Below, in pieces: positions 35,018 through 43,107 of a stretch of 64,000 bases of DNA (its first letter is position 1; each line of letters begins with the position of its first letter). Location of the stretch: positions 1 to 64,000 of the forward strand of contig JAGQWX010000017.1 of assembly GCA_020436935.1 (NCBI GenBank). The letters are read 5' to 3'. The DNA is from Saprospiraceae bacterium. Its GTDB lineage: Bacteria; Bacteroidota; Bacteroidia; Chitinophagales; Saprospiraceae. The notes beneath the pieces were generated by a model. That model made no database searches and had not been told where the DNA came from. It was given only the letters and a program-made list of their open reading frames with translations. Position numbers and translations under genes: made by a program.

Positions 35018-38000
35018 TTACTTCAGTGCCTTCAATATCTCCTCAATAGCTTTGTCCAGCTGGGGTTGCTTTCCGGTCAGACGATCCTCGAAACTTTCTT
35101 TCACATAAATGTCAGGTGTCACCCCGGTTTTCTCGAGGTTGTCACCATTCAATGCATAACATCCCCACGAAGGCAGACGATAAAATGACCCGTCTACAAG
35201 GCTTCCGCCAGTTGTGAAAATGATCCAACGATACGTCTCCGTCCCAATGATTTTGCCCAGGCCCATCTCCTTAAAACCCGCAGAAGTGACCTCTGCATCG
35301 CTGAGCGTCTGCTCATTGGTAAGGATGATGATAGGTTTTGCTGCCGGACCAAAATTGGGCTGTGGAGCCATCTTACCTTCCCGGTATTTCCATTGAGCAT
35401 ATGGTTTTTGTGAAAGGAATTGCAGTACAGCGTCGTGTACATTTCCTCCGGTATTGTTGCGCAGGTCAAGAATGAGGGCATCGCGCTGATAAGCCTCAGA
35501 AACCATTTCTTTTTTGAAATTGGTAAGTTCGCCATCTCCCATGTTTTTCATGTGTACATAGGCGATGCGTTTTTTACTTTGGGCATCCACATAAGCCTGG
35601 TTGTCGTCAACCCATTCGTCGTACAGCATATTTTTCAATGCGCCTGAGGAAATGGGGTGGAGGAGAATGGTCGTATCCTGGTTGTTTCTGGTGAAGACCA
35701 GTTCGATTTCGTCATCCAGCGACGGTTGCGAAAAGTAAGATTCTCTGTTTTTGACAGGATCTACAGTCTTTCCGTTGACCTTTTTCAAAATGTCTCCGGC
35801 TTTGATGTTTTTGCCGGTGATATCCGCCGGACTTTTGGCTACAATGCGCTCTACCTTGTAAGGATTGTCTTTTGAAAAAACGATACCAGTCTCATTGGTT
35901 TGGCTGCCATAAAATGCGGCGTCTTCTTTCCCATCCGTTCTGAATCCAAAATGGGAAGTATTCAATTCGCCCAGCATGTCGTTGAAGAGCACACTCAATT
36001 GCTCCCTCTTGGTGACATATGGCAGGTACTGTGCAAATTGGTCCCGGAGAGTCAGCCAATTTTCGCCATGAAATTTTTCATCATAAAAGTTGGACTCAAA
36101 TCCGGCCCATGCTTCATAAAACATTTGGTGAAACTCGCTTTCCAGATCTTTCCTGAAAGTGTAGTCTGTTTCTATTTTTTCTGTCTTGTTTGATTCAGGA
36201 TTCAAGGTGTTGATAGCGCCATTGAGCAATAGGTAGTTTTTGTCTTTGGCGGTCACAAACTGCCCGCCTCTCACCGGAGACGACTCAAGTTTTTCCGTTT
36301 TATTGTTTTCGAATGGTTTGACCACCGTTCTCCACAACTGTCTCCTGCCTTCATCGTGTGTAGACACATAATAGATGTAGGAGGTTCCGTCCTTGACAAT
36401 TTCAAATACGCTGCCCTGGGAGCCAAAGGATGGACTGATCTGTTCTATTCGGTCCATTAATCCTGCTTCATTGATGGTGATTTGAATGGAATCCTTTTTG
36501 ACTTCTTTTTTCTCACTGGTTTTCACCTCCGTGCTGTCCGTCTTCTTTTTGTCTTCTTCTTTAAATAGTTCGTTGAATTTATCCAAGGTGTAGGGTTTTT
36601 CATACTTGTCCAGCGCCATCCGATAGATGTGCCGGTCTCCGCCACCCCTTGGAAAACTTGGTTCTGTGAGATTGGATTCAAAGTAGATGTATTTACCATC
36701 GGCAGACCATGCCGGCTCGCTTTCACTTACTCCTGTGTTGGTGAGGTTGATGATTTTTTTGCTCGGAATGTGGTAGGTGAATATATCGAGCTCAAAGTTT
36801 CTGAAAGCATTGTACAGGATGTAGTTACCATCCGGAGAAAATTCAAACTTTGTTCTGCCGAGCGCCCAAAATTCGTCCTTTACGGCTGTGGTACTTTTAA
36901 AGTCCTGCAGGTTGAGCAGGCGCAATTCGTCTCTGCCGCTCAGGTAGACTGCATTTTCCATTTTGGGGTCTAGGACCAGTCCGATGTTGTTTTTGGCTTC
37001 ATTGGTAATGCGCTTTGGGGTACCGGTACCATCTGCAGGCATGGTGAACAAGTTGGTATAACCTGAAGCAGTCTGACTGAAAAGCAAAGTGCGGTTGTCC
37101 TTGAGCCATTTGACTTCCAGAATACGCTCTTTAGGGTCTGTCTCCATTTGCTGGATGAACTTTCCCTTGATGTCCGAGACAAACAAGACTCCCCGTGACA
37201 GGAAAGCCATTTTTTTGTTGTCAGGTGAAATGTCAAAATAGGTGATGTTGTCTTTGGTTTTGAAATCCTGTGTTTTGGTCAGCGTATTGTTTTTGTATAT
37301 GGAGATGTCTACTTTCTGGGACTTTTTGCCTGCCACATCGTAAATGAAGATCTGATAATCTTTGGTAAAGACAATTTTATTTCCTCCGGCACTTACCTGA
37401 GGCCAGCCTATTGAGGTCTTAAAATGGGTGAGCGCATTTTTTTTGCCGTTGACAAAGGTGTATAAATTGTACTGTCCATTTTCCTCGTCAGAAGCAAAGT
37501 AGATCGTGCCTTTGCTGTCTATGGTTGCCCACATGTCCTTGCCTTTGTAGTTCGTATACTCTTTATAAGCTCCCGTTTTGGTATTGTAGGATTTGATATT
37601 GGGGTTGAAATCTCCCTTGTACCGCTTGCGGTGGGTAAAGTTTTTGCTTTCCCAACTTTCATTGAAAAATATTTCACCCGAGCTGGGATGCGCCACCACA
37701 TTGTGCACATTATTGAAGTAGTGGTCGAACAATCGGACCGGTGTCGTCCCACTGATGTTTACTGAATATCCCGCAAAGCGATTGGCTCTGGATGAAGTGA
37801 AATAAACCTGTTTGGAATCCCAAGACCAACTGTCGACATCATCCGCACCATCGTGGTAGGTCAATTGTCTGATATCGCCTCCTCCGACAGGAACGATGTA
37901 CACGTCTTTATTTCCATATTGGGTTGAACTGAAGGCCAGCCACTTGCCATCGGGTGAAAACCTGGGCAGGCTTTCTTCGCCGCGCATGCCTGTCAGTCGG

Positions 38001-38173
38001 AATGCTTCGCCGCCTTTTGCGGACACCTGCCATAAATCTCCTTCGTAGGAAAATACAATGGTTTCGCCATTAGGTGAAATGGTAGGGTCCATCGTGAAAA
38101 ATGCATCTTGTGCAATGAGAGCCACATTCGAGCATATTATCAATGTCAGTATCAGCCAATAATTTTGTTTCAT
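35018..38173 (-). CDS. tricorn-like S41 protease with beta-propeller repeats, exported
   Basis: 1051 residues from the ATG at 38171-38173; this start reveals a signal peptide (MKQNYWLILTLIICSNVALIAQ), while the longer frame would bury it. The first 620 residues carry WD40-like/PD40 repeats (TISPNGETIVFSYEGDLWQV, PRFSPDGKWLAFSS and more). Next come the tricorn core region, a PDZ domain near residue 760 (GIVFSKDNPYKVERIVAKSP) and the C-terminal S41 domain with ALILDLRNNTGG and TNEQTLSDAEVTSAGF, where Ser-Asp-Ala-Glu is the nucleophile box of tricorn proteases. It probably digests peptides in the periplasm. Confidence 0.9.
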   Translation of the reverse strand: MKQNYWLILTLIICSNVALIAQDAFFTMDPTISPNGETIVFSYEGDLWQVSAKGGEAFRLTGMRGEESLPRFSPDGKWLAFSSTQYGNKDVYIVPVGGGDIRQLTYHDGADDVDSWSWDSKQVYFTSSRANRFAGYSVNISGTTPVRLFDHYFNNVHNVVAHPSSGEIFFNESWESKNFTHRKRYKGDFNPNIKSYNTKTGAYKEYTNYKGKDMWATIDSKGTIYFASDEENGQYNLYTFVNGKKNALTHFKTSIGWPQVSAGGNKIVFTKDYQIFIYDVAGKKSQKVDISIYKNNTLTKTQDFKTKDNITYFDISPDNKKMAFLSRGVLFVSDIKGKFIQQMETDPKERILEVKWLKDNRTLLFSQTASGYTNLFTMPADGTGTPKRITNEAKNNIGLVLDPKMENAVYLSGRDELRLLNLQDFKSTTAVKDEFWALGRTKFEFSPDGNYILYNAFRNFELDIFTYHIPSKKIINLTNTGVSESEPAWSADGKYIYFESNLTEPSFPRGGGDRHIYRMALDKYEKPYTLDKFNELFKEEDKKKTDSTEVKTSEKKEVKKDSIQITINEAGLMDRIEQISPSFGSQGSVFEIVKDGTSYIYYVSTHDEGRRQLWRTVVKPFENNKTEKLESSPVRGGQFVTAKDKNYLLLNGAINTLNPESNKTEKIETDYTFRKDLESEFHQMFYEAWAGFESNFYDEKFHGENWLTLRDQFAQYLPYVTKREQLSVLFNDMLGELNTSHFGFRTDGKEDAAFYGSQTNETGIVFSKDNPYKVERIVAKSPADITGKNIKAGDILKKVNGKTVDPVKNRESYFSQPSLDDEIELVFTRNNQDTTILLHPISSGALKNMLYDEWVDDNQAYVDAQSKKRIAYVHMKNMGDGELTNFKKEMVSEAYQRDALILDLRNNTGGNVHDAVLQFLSQKPYAQWKYREGKMAPQPNFGPAAKPIIILTNEQTLSDAEVTSAGFKEMGLGKIIGTETYRWIIFTTGGSLVDGSFYRLPSWGCYALNGDNLEKTGVTPDIYVKESFEDRLTGKQPQLDKAIEEILKALK

Positions 38174-38465
38174 TTGAGCCAATGATTTAGGATTGTAAAT
38201 ATTTGGTCGGGTGACTTTTATCTGTCTTCGAACCAATTGGTTTGTTGCCAAAGTCCTACATCAACAGTGAAAACCACCTGGAAACCGCCCCATTAGGGAT
38301 GGGCTTATCGGTTTCAGGTTACCCGTGCATATCGGGAAACAAGATATGTAAAAGGGTATGGAAGCTTGTAAAGGATGACGGTATTTTTTCGTTTTTGAAT
38401 AAAGATTCACCACAAAAATATATTAGGCATACGGAAGGCCTTCATAGTATATTATGACGCTCTGG

Positions 38466-38957
38466 TTACAAACTCTTGCGCAGCTTTTCAATGGCTTTTA
38501 AAATTTCCTCACGGTGTTTGGCAGAGGTCATCCATCGTGGAAGCCTGGCTCCGATGCTTTTGACCTGATGGGTAAAGCCGTTCCTTTCACGCAGCTTTGC
38601 TCCAACGTGTGCCTCGAGAAAGTCAAGGTGATCCCTATTGTAAGCCCAAAGAGTTTCTCCTAAGACCTCCATTTTCAACCAGACGGGCAAATGAAAAAAG
38701 GGATCAACAGGGGCACCAAAAATCAAAATCTGCCCCCGCTTCTGCTTCTCGTCTTTCCTCTTTTGAATGTTGTGCAACACCTGGCTGTAACCGCAATGGA
38801 TACAGCTTACCCGCACCTCATCGACGGTGAATTTTGGCTGGTGGAAGTTACCGGTCTGCACCAAAGCCTGTTGATTACACTTGGGACAGACGACGAGAAT
38901 GTCTCTGACGAATTCATAAATGGCCTGCCTGTAAGTATGTTTGATGCGCTCCTGCAT
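38466..38957 (-). CDS. zinc-ribbon protein of unknown function
   Basis: 163 residues. CPKC near residue 24 and CIHC near 52 make a treble or TFIIB-like zinc ribbon; the remaining part has VDPFFHLPVWLKMEVLGETLWAYN and KSIGARLPRWMTSAKHREEI, helical and basic. Proteins with this layout occur widely but have no tested role. It lies on its own, upstream (on the minus strand) of the tricorn-like gene. Confidence 0.7.
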   Translation of the reverse strand: MQERIKHTYRQAIYEFVRDILVVCPKCNQQALVQTGNFHQPKFTVDEVRVSCIHCGYSQVLHNIQKRKDEKQKRGQILIFGAPVDPFFHLPVWLKMEVLGETLWAYNRDHLDFLEAHVGAKLRERNGFTHQVKSIGARLPRWMTSAKHREEILKAIEKLRKSL

Positions 38958-39066
38958 AAGAAGTAAATGGAATACCTTTTATAATGTATGAAGCCAAAAT
39001 TAATGCCTTTGTTATTATAGTGGTGAAAAGAAGTTGGTGTTTATTGGAAAAGAGGGACCAAAAATA

Positions 39067-39106
39067 AAAACGGACCTGCCTCAACTGAATGAAACAAGTC
39101 CGTTTT
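39067..39106 (-). terminator. terminator of tRNA-His
   Basis: On the minus strand AAAACGGAC pairs with GTCCGTTTT around a 22-base loop and is followed by TATTTT. The stem begins at the last base of the tRNA CCA end. Confidence 0.75.
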
Positions 39107-39183
39107 GGGGTGGAAGATCGGGCTCGAACCGACGGCCTCTAGTGCCACAAACTAGCGCTCTAACCTACTGAGCTACAACCACC
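39106..39183 (-). tRNA. tRNA-His (GTG), CCA encoded
   Basis: A complete cloverleaf on the minus strand. D stem GCTC/GAGC, anticodon stem CTAGT/ACTAG with loop TTGTGGC giving anticodon GTG, T stem GTCGG/CCGAT with loop TTCGAGC. The extra 5' G (position -1, 39183) faces C73, the identity element of tRNA-His, and the genome encodes CCA at 39106-39108. The acceptor stem GTGGTTG/CTTCCAC pairs at five positions, but positions 5-68 and 6-67 are both U-U. Promoter and terminator signals are on both sides. Confidence 0.93.
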
Positions 39184-39199
39184 ATTTCAATTTGGACTG

Positions 39200-39230
39200 C
39201 AAAGATAACATTTGGCCTGCCAATTTGCAA
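39200..39230 (-). promoter_or_regulatory. promoter of tRNA-His
   Basis: Minus strand: TTG (39228-39230), 20 bases, TATCTTTG (39200-39207), 16 bases before the tRNA 5' end. Full consensus match. Confidence 0.65.
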
Positions 39231-39351
39231 GCATATCACTGTGAAAAAAATTAGATGGACTCCGGCGATTCTTTTGACCTTAAGATTAGAAGTTTTTGTT
39301 AATATTGTTCCACGTTTTGACTGAATTGATTATCAACAATATAGGAAATAT

Positions 39352-40053
39352 ATGAGTAGTTTGAACCGATGGTTGTGCTTCTTTTTATGGTCTTTTTTGA
39401 CTGTGTCTGCTACTGCTCAAAGTTTTTGGTTTGGCCCCAAACTGGGTGGTACCATGACTTTTCAGAGGTGGAACAACTTTTCTCCCAACCCTTTGCTGAC
39501 TCCTGCTTATGATATTTTCATTGAAAGTTACAGTGAGGATAGCCCCAGTGCGCTTTTTGCTTCTGTCGGCTATCATACCAGAGGTAGTGGCATCAGAACC
39601 ACATCTTTTTTTGGCGATCCACTGGGCACACAAGGTTTCAAATTCAACAATGTGGTGCTGGAACTTGGGGGAAAAAGATTCATTACGACAGAAAATCGGG
39701 CAAATGCCTATTACATGATAGGGGTGAGGGGCGAATACACTGTATCGACCAATCTGGAGCAGTACGAAAGATTTCTTAATCCTTTTTATCCGCACAATGA
39801 CTTTGTGGAAAAGATAGTATACGGAGCTTCAGTGGGAGGAGGCATAGAATACAGCTTTGGAGAATTTTATCATGGATTTCTTGAAGTGTCGATTGGTCCT
39901 GACTTTGCCAATCAGTATTTCCAGCCTCCGATCAACAATGTAATAGATCCTTATACCGGTATGAAAACCAATCTTTCAGAAAGACAAATCAGGAATGTAT
40001 CTATCGAGGTTAGGGCCGGCCTTAAATTATTAAGGAAGGTCATCTACGAATAG
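39352..40053 (+). CDS. PorT-like outer membrane beta-barrel protein
   Basis: 233 residues with signal peptide MSSLNRWLCFFLWSFLTVSATAQ. The mature part starts SFWFGPKLGGTMTFQRW and shows alternating-hydrophobic strands (FASVGYHTRGSGIRTTSFF, NVVLELGGKRFITTENRA, AYYMIGVRGEYTVSTN, GFLEVSIGPDFANQYF), with a final strand NVSIEVRAGLKLLRK. This is the small eight-strand barrel pattern of PorT-family proteins. PorT itself serves type IX secretion, but many relatives are simple surface barrels, so the exact role is open. Confidence 0.75.
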   Translation: MSSLNRWLCFFLWSFLTVSATAQSFWFGPKLGGTMTFQRWNNFSPNPLLTPAYDIFIESYSEDSPSALFASVGYHTRGSGIRTTSFFGDPLGTQGFKFNNVVLELGGKRFITTENRANAYYMIGVRGEYTVSTNLEQYERFLNPFYPHNDFVEKIVYGASVGGGIEYSFGEFYHGFLEVSIGPDFANQYFQPPINNVIDPYTGMKTNLSERQIRNVSIEVRAGLKLLRKVIYE

Positions 40054-40100
40054 AGACCTTCCTTAATATACGGTTCGGAGGATAGATTGGTCAGAATTAT

Positions 40101-40197
40101 TGCTTTAAAAAATTGAACAAGATCGAAAAGTGAAATCGAGCCATAGCCTAAGCTATGGAGAGATTGAACGATGAAGATATTGATCAATTTTTTAGCA
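40101..40197 (+). repeat. 97-bp imperfect inverted repeat
   Basis: Ends are TGCTTTAAAAAATTGA and TCAATTTTTTAGCA, and the centre is CCATAGC-CTAA-GCTATGG, a perfect seven-pair hairpin. Between them the two arms remain partly complementary (AACAAGATC against GATATTGAT). As RNA it would make a long bulged stem. It sits between convergent genes (PorT-like and the E2 gene). It could be a bidirectional terminator or a palindromic repeat element. Confidence 0.7.
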
Positions 40198-40258
40198 AAA
40201 AAATGATCAAATCTATTTCCGAACAGTATAAAAATCGTTAATTCAGTTTCATTTCATC

Positions 40259-41497
40259 TTATATACCCATCATAAGGCGCATGGGATCTTCAAGTAGTTC
40301 CTTGACTTTCACGAGGAAGGTTACCGAGGTGCTACCGTCTATTATTCTGTGGTCGTAAGACAAGGCGATGTACATCATTGGTTTGATGACAACCTGGCCG
40401 TTTTCGGCTACCGGTCTGTCCTTGATTGCATGCATGCCAAGGATGGCAGACTGAGGTTCGTTGATGATAGGTGTAGAAAGCAAAGAGCCAAAAACACCGC
40501 CATTGGTAATGGTAAACGTGCCTCCTTTCATTTCTTCAATGCTGAGTTTGCCGTCTCTTGCTTTTGCCGCAAGATTTTTGAGTTTGGTCTCAATCTCGTG
40601 GAATTCGAGGCTTTCGACGTTGTGGATAGGAGGTACTACCAATCCTGTCGGCGTTGAAATGGCAAAAGAAATATCAACATAATCGTGGTATATGATCTCA
40701 TTGTCATCGATGTATGCGTTGACGTCCGGCATTTCCATCAAGGCTTTGGCACATGCTTTGGCAAACAAAGACATAAAACCAAGTTTGATGCCGTATTTGG
40801 CGACGAACTGATCCTGGTACTTGTTTCTCAGTTCCATGATGCCCGACATGTCCACTTCGTTGAAGGTAGTGAGCATGGCAGTGCTGTTTTTTGCAGAAAC
40901 CAACCTGGTGGCAATGGTCCTCCTCATTCTGCTCATCTTTTCCCTTCTTTCTACTCTGGCACCTTTTACAGGCGCCGGGCTTGCGGCAGCAGGAGCTGTT
41001 GGCGTCGGGCTTTCTTTCGGTGCTTCAGGAGCAGGCTTAGATGCTGCAGCTTTGACAGCATCGTCTTTGGTGATGCGTCCGTCTTTTCCTGTACCCGCCA
41101 CATCTGATGGCTGGAGGTCATTTTCGCGCATAATCTTTGCGGCAGATGGTGAGGGTATGTTTTTATCTCCGCCTGTAGTTTTTGTTTCAGTTGCCGCTGT
41201 TTTTGTTTCTTCAGTTTTGGTTGGTGCCGGAGCAGCCGTGGCTCCTGCATCTTTGGTTACTGATGTATCTATGCGTGCAACCAATGCACCTATCTGGAGG
41301 TCATCACCTTCTTTGGCCACGTGAATGAGCTTGCCACTTGCTTCTGCGGGGAACTCAAGCGTTGCTTTATCAGATTCAAATTCACAAATGGGTTCGTCAA
41401 TATTGATGAAGTCTCCGTCCTTTTTCAACCATTGAGACAGGGTCACTTCACTGATGGATTCTCCGATGACCGGAACATTCATCTCTACAATGCTCAT
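40259..41497 (-). CDS. sucB: dihydrolipoyllysine succinyltransferase, E2 of 2-oxoglutarate dehydrogenase
   Basis: 412 residues. One lipoyl domain (residues 1-80) with the lipoylated Lys in [12 protein letters not shown]; an Ala/Pro/Lys-rich linker; a peripheral-subunit-binding domain ([14 protein letters not shown]...[13 protein letters not shown]); a second linker; then the catalytic domain from about residue 180, ending with [20 protein letters not shown], which holds the catalytic His and Asp. [15 protein letters not shown] and the overall form match succinyl rather than acetyl or branched-chain E2. The E1 gene sucA is not adjacent. Confidence 0.93.
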   Translation of the reverse strand: MSIVEMNVPVIGESISEVTLSQWLKKDGDFINIDEPICEFESDKATLEFPAEASGKLIHVAKEGDDLQIGALVARIDTSVTKDAGATAAPAPTKTEETKTAATETKTTGGDKNIPSPSAAKIMRENDLQPSDVAGTGKDGRITKDDAVKAAASKPAPEAPKESPTPTAPAAASPAPVKGARVERREKMSRMRRTIATRLVSAKNSTAMLTTFNEVDMSGIMELRNKYQDQFVAKYGIKLGFMSLFAKACAKALMEMPDVNAYIDDNEIIYHDYVDISFAISTPTGLVVPPIHNVESLEFHEIETKLKNLAAKARDGKLSIEEMKGGTFTITNGGVFGSLLSTPIINEPQSAILGMHAIKDRPVAENGQVVIKPMMYIALSYDHRIIDGSTSVTFLVKVKELLEDPMRLMMGI

Positions 41498-41644
41498 AAC
41501 AAATTAATTTTGCGCAAATGTAGAGGTGTTTGAGAGGGCAATGAAGGTTTTTATTAAAAATTGCAAGATAAATTTAAGCTTGCTTAAAAAAATATTTCAG
41601 CTTTGCTAAATATGATGAGGCGTCTGAATGAAAATGCTATAAAA

Positions 41645-41778
41645 TAATAAAGTGCAGAGCTGAGAACTGTGCACTTTATTTTCGATTCACTATTTGGACC
41701 AATAAACAGAGAATCTGGAACCCTGTTTGGGTGTAGTTTCCTTATCCTGAAGCCAAGAGATGTATTGGTTTAGGATGC
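41645..41778 (-). ncRNA. candidate small RNA upstream of sucB
   Basis: In the 509-base gap between sucB and clpS. On the minus strand a TATATTTG box (41785-41792) matches the -7 consensus, and a strong hairpin AAAGTGCA/TGCACTTT (41649-41677) followed by ATTATTTT could end a transcript of about 130 bases. The inside is able to pair: ACCAATA with TATTGGT, and within that CCC with GGG next to GGAA with TTCC. No TTG is found upstream of the box. The shape, a long stem with an open middle, is reminiscent of 6S-like RNA, but this is not established. Confidence 0.3.
41649..41677 (-). terminator. hairpin terminator
   Basis: AAAGTGCA and TGCACTTT, eight pairs, 13-base loop, followed on the minus strand by ATTATTTT. 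It may also reduce read-through into sucB. Confidence 0.55.
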
Positions 41779-41956
41779 TTGCAACAAATATAAATTAAAA
41801 AATTAATATATATAATAATTCCATATGTATTTTTATTTTTTTTCGAGCATTTTATGAATGAGTTAAATTCGTAAGTTTTAACATATGGTTAAATATTTCA
41901 TCCGTTGACTTTATGTGATATCATTTCTGTTGTACAAAAAGATGAGTTATCACTCG

Positions 41957-41992
41957 TTTGAATAAAAAATAGAAAACTATATATTAACTTTG
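41957..41992 (+). promoter_or_regulatory. promoter of clpS
   Basis: TTTG at 41957-41960 and TAACTTTG at 41985-41992; the spacer of 24 bases is a little long. The start codon of clpS is 15 bases downstream. Confidence 0.5.
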
Positions 41993-42006
41993 CACCTTAT
42001 AGTAGT

Positions 42007-42339
42007 ATGATAAATTTGAGTAGTATGTTGCCGAATGGTTCTTTTGAGACGGACAATGAAGTGCTGGAAGACGTCCTCGTAGAAGAGCACGTAGATATCG
42101 GAAATGATTCTTCCCTAATTGTATATAATGATGACCACAATACATTTGACTGGGTCATCGAATGTTTCATGGAAGTATGCAATCATACCTTTGAACAATC
42201 AGAGCAATTGGCTATGATTGTGCACTTCAAAGGCAAGGCAACCGTCAAAAAAGGCAACTTTTCTGAATTGAAGCGCATGAAAGATGCGCTTACAGATCGA
42301 GGACTATCTGCAGTCATAGAAAAAGAAAAGAGTAGGTAA
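42007..42339 (+). CDS. clpS: Clp protease adaptor ClpS
   Basis: 110 residues. After a variable N-terminal extension of about 35 residues the ClpS core is clear: SLIVYNDDHNTFDWVIECF, then CNHTFEQSEQLAMIVHFKG with the MIVHFKG stretch that forms part of the N-degron pocket, and KATVKKGNFSELKRMKDAL. ClpS hands proteins with bulky hydrophobic N-terminal residues to ClpAP or ClpCP. The next gene encodes the transferase that creates such N-termini, so the pair forms a small N-degron operon. Confidence 0.92.
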   Translation: MINLSSMLPNGSFETDNEVLEDVLVEEHVDIGNDSSLIVYNDDHNTFDWVIECFMEVCNHTFEQSEQLAMIVHFKGKATVKKGNFSELKRMKDALTDRGLSAVIEKEKSR

Positions 42340-42387
42340 GTCAACTACGAAGACCCGAATTACTAAAACTCAGACATAGGTATAGTT

Positions 42388-43107
42388 TTGAAGCAAGCAC
42401 AAAAATTGGATGATGACTTTTTTATCGGCGAGGGCATCATTCCACATCCTTTGTCTTCGCGCTTTGATGAATTGATGGTTGCTCCGATCGATAATCCCGA
42501 TTTTTTGGTCCTTTGTTACAAATATGGCGTGTTCCCCTGGTATGAGTGGAATGACAGTGGAGTTTTCTTTTTTCCATCAAAAAGATTTGTTATTCCTGTT
42601 GGCACGGTAAAGGTTCCAAAAAGCATAAAATCAGCGTTCAATCAAAGAAAGTTTACCATCAGCATTGATTCTTCTTTCCATACGGTCATCAATTATTGCA
42701 AGGATGTGAAAAGGAAGGATCAGAATGGCAGCTGGATCAGCGACAAGTTTGTCAACATCTACTCCGAACTGCACCGAATGGGTTATGCCCACAGTGTAGA
42801 AGTATGGGATCATGAAGGCAATCTGGCCGGAGGCTTGTATGGAGTTTCTATCGGGAAAATTTTTACCGGAGAGTCAATGTTTAGTCTTCAGTCCGGAGCT
42901 TCCAGATTTGCATTGATTGCCCTTGACAACATATTGAGTGCTCTGGAGTTTAAATACATAGACTGCCAGCTCATCAACCCATATCTGGAGACATTTGGTG
43001 GCCAGAATATCCATAAAACCGAGTTTTTTAATATCATCCGCGGGAATATGTTTGAAAAGACTCTGCGTGGCAATTGGGGACAATTGGTTAATTTTATGAA
43101 ATGGTAA
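42388..43107 (+). CDS. aat: leucyl/phenylalanyl-tRNA-protein transferase
   Basis: 239 residues, TTG start. Aat family features: FPWYEWNDSGVFFFPSKRFVIP near residue 50 (normally FPWY...-WWSP--R), NGSWISDKFVNIYSELHRMGYAHSVEVWD with the AYxxLHxxGYAHSVE-type core, and GGLYGVSIGKIFTGESMFS, the strongly conserved G-ESMFS segment. It transfers Leu or Phe from tRNA to proteins with N-terminal Lys or Arg, marking them for ClpS. The end overlaps the M16 gene by seven bases. Confidence 0.92.
   Translation: MKQAQKLDDDFFIGEGIIPHPLSSRFDELMVAPIDNPDFLVLCYKYGVFPWYEWNDSGVFFFPSKRFVIPVGTVKVPKSIKSAFNQRKFTISIDSSFHTVINYCKDVKRKDQNGSWISDKFVNIYSELHRMGYAHSVEVWDHEGNLAGGLYGVSIGKIFTGESMFSLQSGASRFALIALDNILSALEFKYIDCQLINPYLETFGGQNIHKTEFFNIIRGNMFEKTLRGNWGQLVNFMKW

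Noticed and set aside
38242-38457. 71-codon open frame between the tricorn-like and zinc-ribbon genes
   Set aside because: No motif, opposite strand to both neighbours, and overlaps the likely leader of the tricorn-like gene.
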